NCBI GenBank assembly: GCA_963727245.1
Contig: CAVSFO010000013.1
Span: 127,097 to 191,096 of the forward strand
Direction: 5' to 3'
Source of the DNA: JBKQVT01 sp963727245
GTDB lineage: Bacteria; Planctomycetota; Planctomycetia; Pirellulales; Thermoguttaceae
Length of the DNA: 64,000 nucleotides
Shown here: in pieces, positions 41,081 through 51,325 of the stretch
Layout of the letters: every line of letters begins with the position of its first letter
Numbering within the stretch: position 1 is the first letter of the stretch
Notes under the pieces: generated by a model
The model's input: only the letters and a program-made list of their open reading frames with translations
The model's database searches: none
Told to the model about the DNA's origin: nothing
Made by a program: the position numbers and the translations under genes

Positions 41081-41935
41081 CTACGGCCCCCGGGCAATCT
41101 GCAGACTCTCCGGCGGCAGCACTGCGTTGAGGCTGCCGCTGCGGAATCCTTCCAAGTCCAACGACACGTAGCGGAAACCCAGCGACTTGAGCTTGCCGAC
41201 CACCTGCCGGCGAAACTCGGCGTCGGCAAACTTCGCCAGCCCCTCGGGCCCGACTTCGATCCGCGCCATGTCCCCCTGATGGTAACGCACCCGCAACGGC
41301 TGGAAGCCCTCGCCGCGCAAGAACGCCTCCGCCGCGCCGATCATCGCCAGCCGCTCGGGCGTGACCGGCTCGCCGTAGGCGATGCGGCTGCTCAGGCAAG
41401 GCGTGGCCGGCTTGTTCCAGGTGGGCAGTTCCCAAGAGGCGGCCAATTGGCGCAACTCGGCCTTCGTCAGGCCGCACTCCGCCAGCGGGCTGCGCACACC
41501 GCGCTCGCCAGCGGCGCGAAGCCCGGGGCGATGCTCGCCCCGATCGTCGCTGTTGGAGCCGTCCGCCACCACGGCCACGCCCAGGCGAGCGGCCAGCTTG
41601 GCCACCTCGGCGAACAGCTCGGTCTTGCAAAAGTAACAGCGATCCGGCGTGTTCTTCAGGTACTCGGGAATCGACAACTCGCCGGTCTCGATCACCTCGT
41701 GGCGGATGCCGATCCGGCGGGCCAGGGCGCGGCACTCGTCCAACTCGCCGGCCGCCAGGCTGGCGCTTGCGCCCGTCACGGCCACCGCCCGCGTGCCCAA
41801 GGCGAGCTGCGCCGCCTGGGCCAGGACCGTGCTGTCCAGGCCGCCGGAAAACGCCACCGCGCAACTGCCGTAGCTCCGCAACAAGTCCAGCAGGCGGTCG
41901 CGCCGGGCGGCCAATGAAGCCGAGAGTTCAATCAT
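41081..41935 (-). CDS. larE: ATP-dependent sacrificial sulfur transferase LarE
   Basis: Adds sulfur to the carboxylates of the LarB product in synthesis of the nickel-pincer nucleotide cofactor of lactate racemase-type enzymes. PP-loop ATP site AVAFSGGLDSTVLAQ near residue 30; DRCYFCKTELF near 110; and TPCLSSRIAYGEPVTPERL near 170, which carries the Cys that in Lactobacillus LarE gives up its sulfur. 284 residues, normal length and intact. It is on the same strand as nnrD and larB, 437 bases beyond nnrD's... upstream partner order is larB, nnrD, then larE. No larC or larA is seen in the window. Confidence 0.88.
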   Translation of the reverse strand: MIELSASLAARRDRLLDLLRSYGSCAVAFSGGLDSTVLAQAAQLALGTRAVAVTGASASLAAGELDECRALARRIGIRHEVIETGELSIPEYLKNTPDRCYFCKTELFAEVAKLAARLGVAVVADGSNSDDRGEHRPGLRAAGERGVRSPLAECGLTKAELRQLAASWELPTWNKPATPCLSSRIAYGEPVTPERLAMIGAAEAFLRGEGFQPLRVRYHQGDMARIEVGPEGLAKFADAEFRRQVVGKLKSLGFRYVSLDLEGFRSGSLNAVLPPESLQIARGP

Positions 41936-42277
41936 GGCTGGGAAGGCAAGGCGACAAAAAAAGGTCCTCCACCGCAATGCCGTGGCGATGCTTTTTTGAG
42001 AGCCCGTTATTGCTAATGCGGGTTGCCTGGACTCCAGGTTGTGTGATCCGTTGCATGTCTGGCAAGCCAAACAGGTCAGCGGCTATACACGCGGCTAGAG
42101 CCTTTGATTCAGGCACCCAACGGGCATACGTATCGGCTCACCAAAAAGTTGCATCGGCAACACGAACATGGTAGAGGACCGATACTATCCTAGCAGCTTG
42201 CCGGCCCCGGGGCAAGAGGGCAGCCTGGTAGGCTGATGTACAGTAGCGAGTTGTTTTTATCCCGGCTTTATTGCGAC

Positions 42278-42356
42278 GGGTGCCACTGCTGGCTTGTCCA
42301 GCAGTGCTGAGGTATCGCGGCACGTAGCACTGCTGGACAAGCCAGCAGTGCCACCC
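42278..42356. repeat. Long palindrome, CACTGCTGGCTTGTCCAGCAG family
   Basis: 31-base arms with one mismatch: GGGTGCCACTGCTGGCTTGT then CCAGCAGTGCT, and its complement ending at 42356, around a 17-base loop. It lies in the 436-base gap between larE and nnrD; I see no gene in the remainder of that gap. Confidence 0.92.
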
Positions 42357-42371
42357 GCGGGCACCGGGCAA

Positions 42372-43229
42372 TTACCCCAAACTCTTCAGGGTCCTGGGCA
42401 GAAACCGCACCAGGTCGCCGGCGATCATCGACACCTGGCCCAACTCGGCCGCCGCCAGGTCGCCGGCCAATCCGTGCACGTGGGCGCCCAGCCGCGCCGC
42501 ATCGTAGGCCGAGAGCCCCTGACACCCCAGCGCCGCGATCAGCCCGGTCAGCACGTCGCCCGATCCGCCCCGGGCCATGCCCGGGTTGCCGGTCGTATTG
42601 CGGGCCTGCCGCCGGCCGTCGGTAATCAGCGTACCATGCCCCTTGAGCACGACGACCAACTGGCAGCGGGCGGCCAATTCGACGGCCGCCTGCTCGCTCG
42701 CGGGGCGATCGAGCTTGCGGCCGATCAAGCGGGCGAACTCGCCGGGGTGCGGCGTCAACACCCGCGGACCGCCGCCCTGCCCCAGCGCCTCGGGCCGCGC
42801 CGCCAGGGCATTCAGGGCGTCGGCATCGACCACCATCGGCAGGGCGATATCGCGATAGAGACGAACCACCAACTCGCGCAATTCCGGCGAGCGACCCAGG
42901 CCCGGCCCGCAGGCGACCCAGGTGGCCGACTTGGCCAACTCCATGATCGGCTTGTAGGCTGCGGCCGCGATGCGGCCTTGCACATCGGCCGGCAGCGGGG
43001 CGGTCATGTACGAGGGCTCCAAGGCGGCCACGACGTCGAGGCAGCAGTCGGCCACGGCCAGCCGCACCAGGCCCGCCCCGCCGCGCAACGCCGCCATGCC
43101 GGCCAGGGCCACCGCCCCGGTCATGCCCCGCGACCCGCCCACGATCAGCGCCGTGCCGAACATCCCCTTATGGGCGTCCACCGGTCGCGATGGCAAGCGG
43201 GGCAGCGGTTCTTCGGCTGATGAAGTCAT
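42372..43229 (-). CDS. nnrD: ADP-dependent NAD(P)H-hydrate dehydratase
   Basis: Repairs hydrated NAD(P)H. Ribokinase-like fold: GTALIVGGSRGMTGAVALAG near residue 28, VACGPGLGRSPELRELV, VVDADALNALA, RVLTPHPGEFARLIG, VVVLKGHGTLITDG and the active-site segment NPGMARGGSGDVLTGLIAAL. 285 residues, the length of the dehydratase domain alone (no epimerase half). The start overlaps the larB stop by 4 bases (ATGA at 43226), so the two are translationally coupled. Confidence 0.93.
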   Translation of the reverse strand: MTSSAEEPLPRLPSRPVDAHKGMFGTALIVGGSRGMTGAVALAGMAALRGGAGLVRLAVADCCLDVVAALEPSYMTAPLPADVQGRIAAAAYKPIMELAKSATWVACGPGLGRSPELRELVVRLYRDIALPMVVDADALNALAARPEALGQGGGPRVLTPHPGEFARLIGRKLDRPASEQAAVELAARCQLVVVLKGHGTLITDGRRQARNTTGNPGMARGGSGDVLTGLIAALGCQGLSAYDAARLGAHVHGLAGDLAAAELGQVSMIAGDLVRFLPRTLKSLG

Positions 43230-44023
43230 GGTGAATCGGCGGCCGGTCGTCCCCGGGCCGCGTTCTTGGCGATCAATCCGGCGACGTAACCGCCTTTGAA
43301 ACCGGCGTCGATGTTGACCACGGTTACGTTCGCCGCGCAACTGTTGAGCATTCCCAACAAGGCCGCGATGCCGCCGAAACTGGCGCCGTAGCCGACGCTG
43401 GTCGGCACCGCGATGACCGGACACGACACGTATCCGCCCACCACGCTGGGCAGCGCCCCTTCCATGCCGGCGACGACGACGATGGCGTCGGCCGCTTCCA
43501 AGAGCGGCAATCTGGCCGCCAGGCGATGCGGCCCGGCCACGCCCACGTCCTGCACCATCTCGACGGCGGCCCCGGTCCAAAGGGCCGTTTCCCGGGCTTC
43601 CTCGGCCACGGGCAGATCGCTGGTGCCGGCGGTCACGATCACCACCCGGCCCAAGGCCGGGCTCTGGCCGCCGGCCTCCGCCGCGGCGCCCTGCGGGATG
43701 CGAAAAGTCCGGCCCACGGGGTTGTAGCGGGCCTGGGGGAACTTCACCAACAGCTCGGCCGCTTGCTCCGCCGCCATCCGCGTGGCCAGCACGTCGCCGC
43801 CATGGGCGATCTGGGCCTGGAAAATCTTCTCCATGACCGCCACGGTCTTGCCCTCGGCGAACACCACCTCCGGAAAGCCGCAGCGGCGGTGCCGGTCCAG
43901 GTCGATCTGGGCCTCGCCCACGTCGGCCACCGTCGGGCGGTAAACCCGGGCGACGAACTGTTTGACGGACAGTTCGCCGCGGAGCACCTGAGCGGCGAGT
44001 TGTTCGAAGTCGTGACGGTCCAT
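43226..44023 (-). CDS. larB: Nickel-pincer cofactor biosynthesis protein LarB
   Basis: Carboxylates the pyridinium ring of nicotinic acid adenine dinucleotide and cleaves the phosphoanhydride, the first step of nickel-pincer nucleotide synthesis. The C-terminal part resembles PurE-type carboxylases: VVIVTAGTSDLPVAEEA, VQDVGVAGPHRL, VVVAGMEGALPSVVGGYV, PVIAVPTSVGYGASFGG. 265 residues, intact. It is the first gene of larB-nnrD, with larE further downstream on the same strand. Coupling to nnrD makes sense because both act on pyridine nucleotides, though that link is inference. Confidence 0.93.
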   Translation of the reverse strand: MDRHDFEQLAAQVLRGELSVKQFVARVYRPTVADVGEAQIDLDRHRRCGFPEVVFAEGKTVAVMEKIFQAQIAHGGDVLATRMAAEQAAELLVKFPQARYNPVGRTFRIPQGAAAEAGGQSPALGRVVIVTAGTSDLPVAEEARETALWTGAAVEMVQDVGVAGPHRLAARLPLLEAADAIVVVAGMEGALPSVVGGYVSCPVIAVPTSVGYGASFGGIAALLGMLNSCAANVTVVNIDAGFKGGYVAGLIAKNAARGRPAADSP

Positions 44024-44121
44024 ATCTCCATGATAGCTAGCCGCCGCCGCGGAGGGAACCGGTAGGAGCAGGGACCAGGGGCCGGGGAAGGAAAGGGATT
44101 GGGGATTAGGGATTAGGGATT

Positions 44122-44201
44122 AGAAAAAGCCCCTCGACTGCGTTCGAGGGGGCCCGGCGCGAGCCGCCGGCCCCCCGGACGCAGTCCGGGGGCTTTTTCC
44201 T
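44122..44201. repeat. GC-rich hairpin repeats between larB and the M24 peptidase
   Basis: AAAAAGCCCCTCGACTGCGT TCGAGGGGG then CCCCCCGGACGCAGTCCGGG GGCTTTTT; two nested stems and flanking A- and T-runs, so it could also act as a terminator on either strand. It lies between divergent genes. Confidence 0.65.
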
Positions 44202-44299
44202 CCTCCGCCCTCCCCCTTCCGCCTTCCCCCTTCCCTTTCCCCCCTGGCGTTTTCCCCCGCTTCGTGGTCCAATGGTGGCTTAACCCCTGGAGAAAAGCC

Positions 44300-45389
44300 A
44301 TGGCCCGGCACGCTGAACGACGCGACAAACTCCGCCGCCTGCTGAAGAAGACGGGGGCGGAGGCCCTGTTGGTCACGAGTTTTACCAACGTTACCTATCT
44401 AACCGGCTTCACCGGCGACGACAGCTATCTGCTGGTGCGGCAGGACGGCGAAGTGGTGCTGAGCGATCCCCGCTACACGACCCAATTGGGCGAGCAGTGT
44501 CCGGGGGTCGATCTCCACATCCGCCGCCCCGGCGTGAGCATGTTGCAAGCGGTGGTCAAGGTCCTCCGCACCTCGGCGCGGGCCGGCTGGCTATCGAGGG
44601 GGACTCGATGACCGTCTCGCTGCGGGACCGCATCGCCGAGAAACTGCCGAAGCTGGAAATCATCGCCACCGCCGGCATGGTCGAGGAGTTGCGGCTGGTG
44701 AAGGACCAGGATGAAATCGCGCTGCTGCGCAAGGCCGTCTGGCAGGCGGAGAAGGCCTTCGGGGTGCTGCGGGCGACGTTGCGGCCGGAGCAGACCGAGA
44801 AGGAGCTGGTCGACGAGCTGGCCCGCCAGCTTCGACTGTTCGGGGCCAAGGATTCGCCTTCCCCTCGATTGCGGCGGTGGGGCCGCGGGCGGCCTTGCCC
44901 CATGCGGTCGCGGGGTCCAATCGCGTCGGCGAGGGGGAGCTTCTGCTGGTCGATTGGGGGGCCGATGAGGGCCTGTACAAGAGCGACTTGACGCGGGTGC
45001 TGGTCATGGGTAGAATTTCGCCCAAACTGCGGCGTGTTTATGGAGTTGTGCTCGACGCCCAGGCCCAGGCGATCGCCGCCGTGCGGCCGGGCGTGACGGG
45101 GCATGACGTGGACGCCGTCGCCCGGGGGGTCATTGCCAAGGCCGGCTTCGGCCGGTTCTTTGGCCACGGACTGGGCCACGGACTGGGACTGGAGATCCAT
45201 GAAGCGCCGCGGTTGGCCGCCAACATCGCGACCGTGCTGAAGCCGGGGATGGTGGTGACCGTCGAACCGGGCATTTATCTGCCGGGCTGGGGCGGCGTCC
45301 GCATTGAAGACGACTTGCTGGTCACCAGCCACGGACACGAGGTCCTTACCAGCGTGCCCAAGCAATTGGACGAGGTCGTCGTAGGCTAG
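44300..45389 (+). CDS. M24B aminopeptidase P / Xaa-Pro dipeptidase family, frame broken twice
   Basis: Cytoplasmic metallopeptidase that cleaves peptides before proline. The start MARHAERRDKLRRLLKKTGA has GGAG upstream. The N-terminal creatinase domain shows VTSFTNVTYLTGFTGDDSYL; the pita-bread catalytic domain has metal ligands in LLVDWGADEGLYKSDLTR (two Asp), HGLGHGLGLEIHEAP (His) and VTVEPGIYLPGWGGVRIEDD (two Glu). Frames shift near 44585 and 44850. About 360 residues. It lies 29 bases upstream of accB on the same strand; M24 peptidases next to accB are a known arrangement in many bacteria. Confidence 0.9.
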
Positions 45390-45418
45390 ATTTTTTCCCT
45401 CACAGTTGGAGGTATGGC

Positions 45419-47259
<1,841 letters not shown>

Positions 47260-47271
47260 GGATGCACAACC

Positions 47272-47340
47272 CGGGGACTGTCCCGATTTTGGGCACCATG
47301 CGAAGCGTGGTCGGACGAAAATGGGACTGTCCCCTTTTGA
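47272..47340. repeat. Palindromic repeat, GGGGACAGTCCC family
   Basis: GGGGACTGTCCCGATTTTGG at the left and AAAATGGGACTGTCCCCTTTT at the right, with a loop containing CACCATGCGAAGCGTGGT. It lies just upstream of the phosphofructokinase gene; see also 2628 and 24917. Confidence 0.85.
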
Positions 47341-47371
47341 AACACCAAGCTTTGAAAATAAGGAACCTCCC

Positions 47372-48685
47372 ATGAGCACCACGCTGTCTCGGCCGCCCCA
47401 CCTGGAATCGAGCATTCGCCGCGCGGCGATCCTCTTTGCCGGCGGCCCCGCCCCGGCCGCCAACGCCGTCATCTCCACCGCCGCCGTCTCCTTCCTGCGC
47501 AACAACATCGACGTGCTGGGCATCCTCCACGGCTACTCGCACCTGGTCGAGTACGGGCCCGATCACCCGCTGGTCGAGGGCCGCGATTACATCCGCATCA
47601 ACCACAAGGTGCTGCGCCGCACCCGCAACAGCCAGGGCATCATCATCGGCACCGCCCGGACCAATCCCGGCAAGGACGTCTCCGACCGCTCCCATTTGAA
47701 GGACGCCGCGCGGGTAGCGCCGCTGCGGGCGGTGTACGACGGCCTGATCTCGCTGGAGGTCGACGCCCTGATCTCCATCGGCGGCGACGACACGCTCAAG
47801 AGCGCCAACAAGTTCAAGCTCTTCCAGGAGCAACTGCCCCCCGGCAGCCGCCGCATTCCCGTGGTCCACCTGCCCAAGACGATCGACAACGACTACATGG
47901 GCATCGACTTCACCTTCGGCTACTTCACGGCGGTCGAGTTTCTGGCCTCGGAAGTCCGCAACCTGCTGGCCGACGCCGAGGCGAACCGCAGCTACTACCT
48001 GGCCGAGTGCATGGGCCGCAGCGCCGGCTGGCTGGCCTACGGCGTGGCCATCGCCGGCGAGGCCAGCCTGGTCATCAGCGTCGAAGACATCACCGGCAAG
48101 TACGAAACCAGCGAAGAGACCGTCAACGCCAAGACCGGGCGGAAGGAAATCCGCCGCGTCATGGACATGAACGAAGTGGTCAAGCGGATCGTCGCCACCA
48201 TGCGCGTCCGCGAGGAGGCCGAAGGCAAGGAGTTCGGCGTCATCGTCATCGCCGAGGGGCTGGCCGAGTTCCTCCCCCACGAGCACATCGAGGGCGTGCC
48301 GCGCGACGAGCACGGCCACATCGCCATCGCCAATCTCAGCTTGAACCGCCTCTTCGCCGACCTGATCGGCAAGGAATACACCCGCCAGACCGGCAAGAAG
48401 CGCAAGATCACCGGCCGGCCCATGGGCTACGAGAGCCGCTGCGCCCGGCCGCAGGCCTTCGACGTCATGCTGGGCAGCCAGCTCGGCGTCGGCGCCTACC
48501 GGGCGCTGGTCGAGAAGCGGCTGGACGGCGTCATGGTTTCGGTCTCCGGCCAACTGGAGTTGAACTACGTCCCCTTCAACCAACTGGTCGATCCGGCCAC
48601 GCTGGTTACGGTGGTCCGCTACATCGAGCCGGGCTCCGATTTCCACCGTTTGGCGCGGTTTTTGGAAACGTACGTCAACGATTGA
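47372..48685 (+). CDS. pfp: Phosphofructokinase, PPi-dependent type
   Basis: Interconverts fructose-6-phosphate and fructose-1,6-bisphosphate. 437 residues, intact, ATG with AAGGAA upstream. Two positions decide the phosphoryl donor: the nucleotide loop reads ISIGGDDTLKSAN (Asp where ATP enzymes have Gly, GGDGS), and the catalytic loop reads LPKTIDNDYMG (Lys where ATP enzymes have Gly, PGTIDND). Both are the PPi-type residues, so a reversible pyrophosphate-dependent enzyme is predicted. The substrate site MGRSAGWLAYG is also present. Chain length is nearer the long PPi class than the 320-residue ATP class. Confidence 0.9.
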   Translation: MSTTLSRPPHLESSIRRAAILFAGGPAPAANAVISTAAVSFLRNNIDVLGILHGYSHLVEYGPDHPLVEGRDYIRINHKVLRRTRNSQGIIIGTARTNPGKDVSDRSHLKDAARVAPLRAVYDGLISLEVDALISIGGDDTLKSANKFKLFQEQLPPGSRRIPVVHLPKTIDNDYMGIDFTFGYFTAVEFLASEVRNLLADAEANRSYYLAECMGRSAGWLAYGVAIAGEASLVISVEDITGKYETSEETVNAKTGRKEIRRVMDMNEVVKRIVATMRVREEAEGKEFGVIVIAEGLAEFLPHEHIEGVPRDEHGHIAIANLSLNRLFADLIGKEYTRQTGKKRKITGRPMGYESRCARPQAFDVMLGSQLGVGAYRALVEKRLDGVMVSVSGQLELNYVPFNQLVDPATLVTVVRYIEPGSDFHRLARFLETYVND

Positions 48686-48694
48686 GACGGGGCA

Positions 48695-48735
48695 AGTCCC
48701 CTCTCCCGCCGGGAGAGGGTTAGGGTGAAGGCGCG
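48695..48735. repeat. Half copy of the CCCCTCTCCCGCCGGGAGAG repeat
   Basis: CCCCTCTCCCGCCGGGAGAG followed by GGTTAGGGTGAAGGCG, matching the left half of the element at 24145. It may act as a hairpin after the phosphofructokinase stop. Confidence 0.8.
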
Positions 48736-48851
48736 GGGCGAAACCTGCCTTGCGTTCTCCCGCGCGTATGCGTCCCGCCGGGGGTTGACGGGCGTAACTT
48801 TTGCGGGTAGAATCGCGCATGGAATCAGCCCAGGGGGAGGGGCGTGTTCTT

Positions 48852-49085
48852 ATGGCCACCACCAGTCTTACGATTGAGGTCAGCGAGGAGGCGGCGCGGC
48901 GCTCGCACAGGTCTCGCCGGAAGAGCAGCGCAAAATCCAATTACTGCTCGATCTCCGCTTGCGCGACCTGACCATTTCGCTGCCTCCGCGGAAAACGCTT
49001 CAGGCCGTCATGGACGAGATCGGCAAAAACGCCGCCGCGCGGGCTGACGCCGGCCGGTTTGGAGTCGCTGCTGAATGACGGCTGA
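48852..49085 (+). CDS. Small antitoxin-like hypothetical protein, frame broken twice
   Basis: About 77 residues after correction. It starts MATTSLTIEVSEEAAR, shifts near 48895 to ALAQVSPEEQRKIQLLLDLR and LRDLTISLPPRKTLQAVMDE, then shifts again near 49045 to GLTPAGLESLLND. The beta-strand start followed by two helices is like small prevent-host-death or ribbon-helix-helix antitoxins in size and style, but I cannot name the family. A toxin gene does not follow. The shifts may be sequence errors or decay. Confidence 0.5.
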
Positions 49086-49198
49086 TTTGCGATAGGCAGA
49101 GGGCAAAAGCCGGTCGTGAGTCCCTCGTGCGCGGCCCCCTTCACGCCATTCCAGACAAGAGAACTCCCGGCCCTTTTTCCGATCCCAGTGAGCGGCTG

Positions 49199-50134
49199 AT
49201 GGAAATTCAGTGGGAGACGACCAGTTGCCTGTTGTGCGGCGGTTCGCATACCGCCGCCTTCATCGCGGCCTGCGACCCCGACCTGGCGGACGGGCCGCGA
49301 TTCACCATGGTGCGGTGCCAGGATTGCGGCCTCTGCTTCCTCAATCCGCGTCCCACAGCGGCCAGCATCGGGCAATTCTACCCGGCCGATTACGGTCCGC
49401 ACCAGGGCGTGGAACCCTCGCCGAAAACCATCGCCAGCGCCCGGCGACGGATGAGGCTGCCGGCCTGGTGGCGGGCCCGCAACCCGCATCGCTACGGGCT
49501 GCTGCCGTCGGGACAGTGCCGATTGCTCGACGTGGGTTGCGGCGGCGGCGAGTTCTTGCAGCGGATGCACGCGCAGGGCTGGCAGGTCACGGGGCTCGAT
49601 GCCGCGCAGCCGGCGGTCCAACGGGTCCGCGACACGTTGGGGTTGCCGGCCCTCGCGGGCACGCTGCCCCATGCCGAGTTGAAACCGGAAAGCTTCGAGG
49701 CGGTCACCCTCTGGCACGCCTTGGAGCACATGCCGCGTCCGTTGGAGACGCTGCGCCACGCCTACGACTTGTTGGTGCCGGGCGGAAAAGTGCTGGCCCT
49801 GGTGCCGAACATCGCCGGCGGCCCGGCGCGCTGGTTCGGGCCGGCCTGGTTCGGACTCCATCTGCCCCTGCACCTCGTGCAGTTCTCGCCGGCGACTTTG
49901 CGGCAGATGGTCTCTCGGGCAGGGTTCGCAGTCGAGCGGTTGAGGCTGATACCCAAGCGGGGATGGCTCCGGCACTCGGCGCAGTTGGCCCGCCGCATGC
50001 AACACGGTCCGCGCTGGCTCGCCTGGCTCGCGTATGACCCGCTGAACCTCATCGCCATCGAATATCTGCGTTGGACGCGTCAGTCGGACTGCATCCTCGT
50101 GGTCGGGACGAAGCAAGGATCAGGGAAACAGTAA
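49199..50134 (+). CDS. Class I SAM-dependent methyltransferase with N-terminal zinc-binding motif
   Basis: 311 residues from the ATG at 49199 (a GTG at 49127 is possible but the sequence before MEIQWETTSCLLCGG looks non-conserved). The N-terminal CLLCGG ... CQDCGLCFLNPRP is the two-Cys-pair zinc motif of methyltransferases found in polysaccharide and glycan gene sets. The Rossmann core has LLDVGCGGGEFLQRMHAQGW (SAM motif I), VTGLDAAQPAV and ESFEAVTLWHALEHMPRPLE (post-II). The C-terminal FGLHLPLHLVQFSPATL is usual for the group. The substrate is unknown. Confidence 0.85.
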   Translation: MEIQWETTSCLLCGGSHTAAFIAACDPDLADGPRFTMVRCQDCGLCFLNPRPTAASIGQFYPADYGPHQGVEPSPKTIASARRRMRLPAWWRARNPHRYGLLPSGQCRLLDVGCGGGEFLQRMHAQGWQVTGLDAAQPAVQRVRDTLGLPALAGTLPHAELKPESFEAVTLWHALEHMPRPLETLRHAYDLLVPGGKVLALVPNIAGGPARWFGPAWFGLHLPLHLVQFSPATLRQMVSRAGFAVERLRLIPKRGWLRHSAQLARRMQHGPRWLAWLAYDPLNLIAIEYLRWTRQSDCILVVGTKQGSGKQ

Positions 50135-50148
50135 CCTCCGACTTCGTT

Positions 50149-50192
50149 GCCTTTCGCTCCGCGAAAGTCGCAACTTTCGCGGAGCGAAAGGC
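50149..50192. repeat. Perfect 20-base-arm palindrome
   Basis: GCCTTTCGCTCCGCGAAAGT and its exact complement around a 4-base loop (CGCA). It lies between the convergent methyltransferase and SGNH-like genes. There is no T-run, so it is a repeat or transcript-end stabiliser rather than a classic terminator. Confidence 0.92.
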
Positions 50193-50233
50193 GACATTTA
50201 TTGATTCCCCGATCCTAAGGCGAAACGGGGTCG

Positions 50234-51166
50234 CTAGGGTCGCGCGTCCGCCTGGAGGCCGCTGAGCGGATGCTGGATGCACGCCTGCCAGGCCAACTCC
50301 TGCAACAGCGTGTTCAACTTGGCAGTGATCTCCGGGCTGCGCCCCCAGCTTTTCAACCTGGATGGCACCGGCAGACCCACCGGGCTGCGGCGATAGGTCA
50401 CGGCGAAATGGCAATAGGCGACCAAGACCTCCAGCGGCTGGTTGCCGTGCCCGAGATCATCGACGAAGATATCCGACTGCTTTTTCAGGCCCGGGGCCTG
50501 CCCGGCGATGATCTTCTCGCGCAGCGCGATGACGGCCTGCCCGGCGGGGACGACATATAGCACCTGCTTGCCGAATTTCTTGTCGAGCGCCCGGATATGG
50601 TCGTCCATGCCCTTGAAATACGGCGCGTGCCGCTTCCACAGCTCCTCGCCGCTGATGGCGTTGTGATCCACTCTGGCCGGGATCTTGGTCGTCGGCTCGA
50701 AGATATCCCAGCGGAGCCAGATCTCCTGGGCGAGGACGCGAATGTCGGGGTTGTATTTCAAGGCGAATTCGGTGAACTTCTCGATCCCGTCATCGGGCAG
50801 GTGAATCGGCGCGACGGACAACACGTCGACCTTGCCCGTCCGCAATTCCTTCTTGACCGTGTTCTGGGCGTCCGGCACGTCCCAGTGCTGCACGACCTTC
50901 GAGCCGCCGATGCACGACTGCGCGACGCGAACGTGGCCCTTGATGCCCGCCGCCTCGACCATCTCCTTGAGGATGTCGGGCACGAACACATGAAAGCTGT
51001 GGCTGGCGAAGGCCATGCGCTGCCCCTTGGTGATCGGCTCGGCGAGCTTCGGGGCGGCCTTGTCGGCAGGGTTGCTCGGAGTTTGTGCCAGCAGGGTCAC
51101 GGCTGCCAGAGAGAACAAGCAGACCCCCGCCGCCCGCGGGAAACGTGATCGAAGGTGTGCAAACAT
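50234..51166 (-). CDS. Exported SGNH/GDSL-like protein (copy 1)
   Basis: 310 residues, intact. Signal peptide RFPRAAGVCLFSLAAVTLLA then a mature protein opening ITKGQRMAFASHSFHVFVPD. This block resembles the first SGNH block, with ASHSFH in place of GDS, and later blocks are GGSKVVQHWDVPDAQ and FVDDLGHGNQPLEVLVAYCH (Asp/Gly/His, near the C-terminal catalytic pair). A secreted esterase or deacetylase is possible; the catalytic role is not certain because the Ser block is atypical. A tandem paralog follows at 51326; the starts are 1,091 bases apart. Confidence 0.65.
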   Translation of the reverse strand: MFAHLRSRFPRAAGVCLFSLAAVTLLAQTPSNPADKAAPKLAEPITKGQRMAFASHSFHVFVPDILKEMVEAAGIKGHVRVAQSCIGGSKVVQHWDVPDAQNTVKKELRTGKVDVLSVAPIHLPDDGIEKFTEFALKYNPDIRVLAQEIWLRWDIFEPTTKIPARVDHNAISGEELWKRHAPYFKGMDDHIRALDKKFGKQVLYVVPAGQAVIALREKIIAGQAPGLKKQSDIFVDDLGHGNQPLEVLVAYCHFAVTYRRSPVGLPVPSRLKSWGRSPEITAKLNTLLQELAWQACIQHPLSGLQADARP

Positions 51167-51325
51167 GAAAGCGACTCCTGAAGTGGTGTTGATCGATTAC
51201 TGTCTAGCTTAGACTCATCAACCGCCCTTTGCAAGTCCGCAAATGCAGCCCGCAAAGGGGTCGGGCTGTTTCCCGCAGCCCCCCTTCACCCCGCTTCTGA
51301 GAAACACTCCCGACCGCTTCTTGGT

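Noticed and set aside
49127..49198. Earlier GTG start for the methyltransferase
   Set aside because: The extra 24 residues have no family pattern; the conserved CLLCGG motif follows closely after the ATG at 49199.
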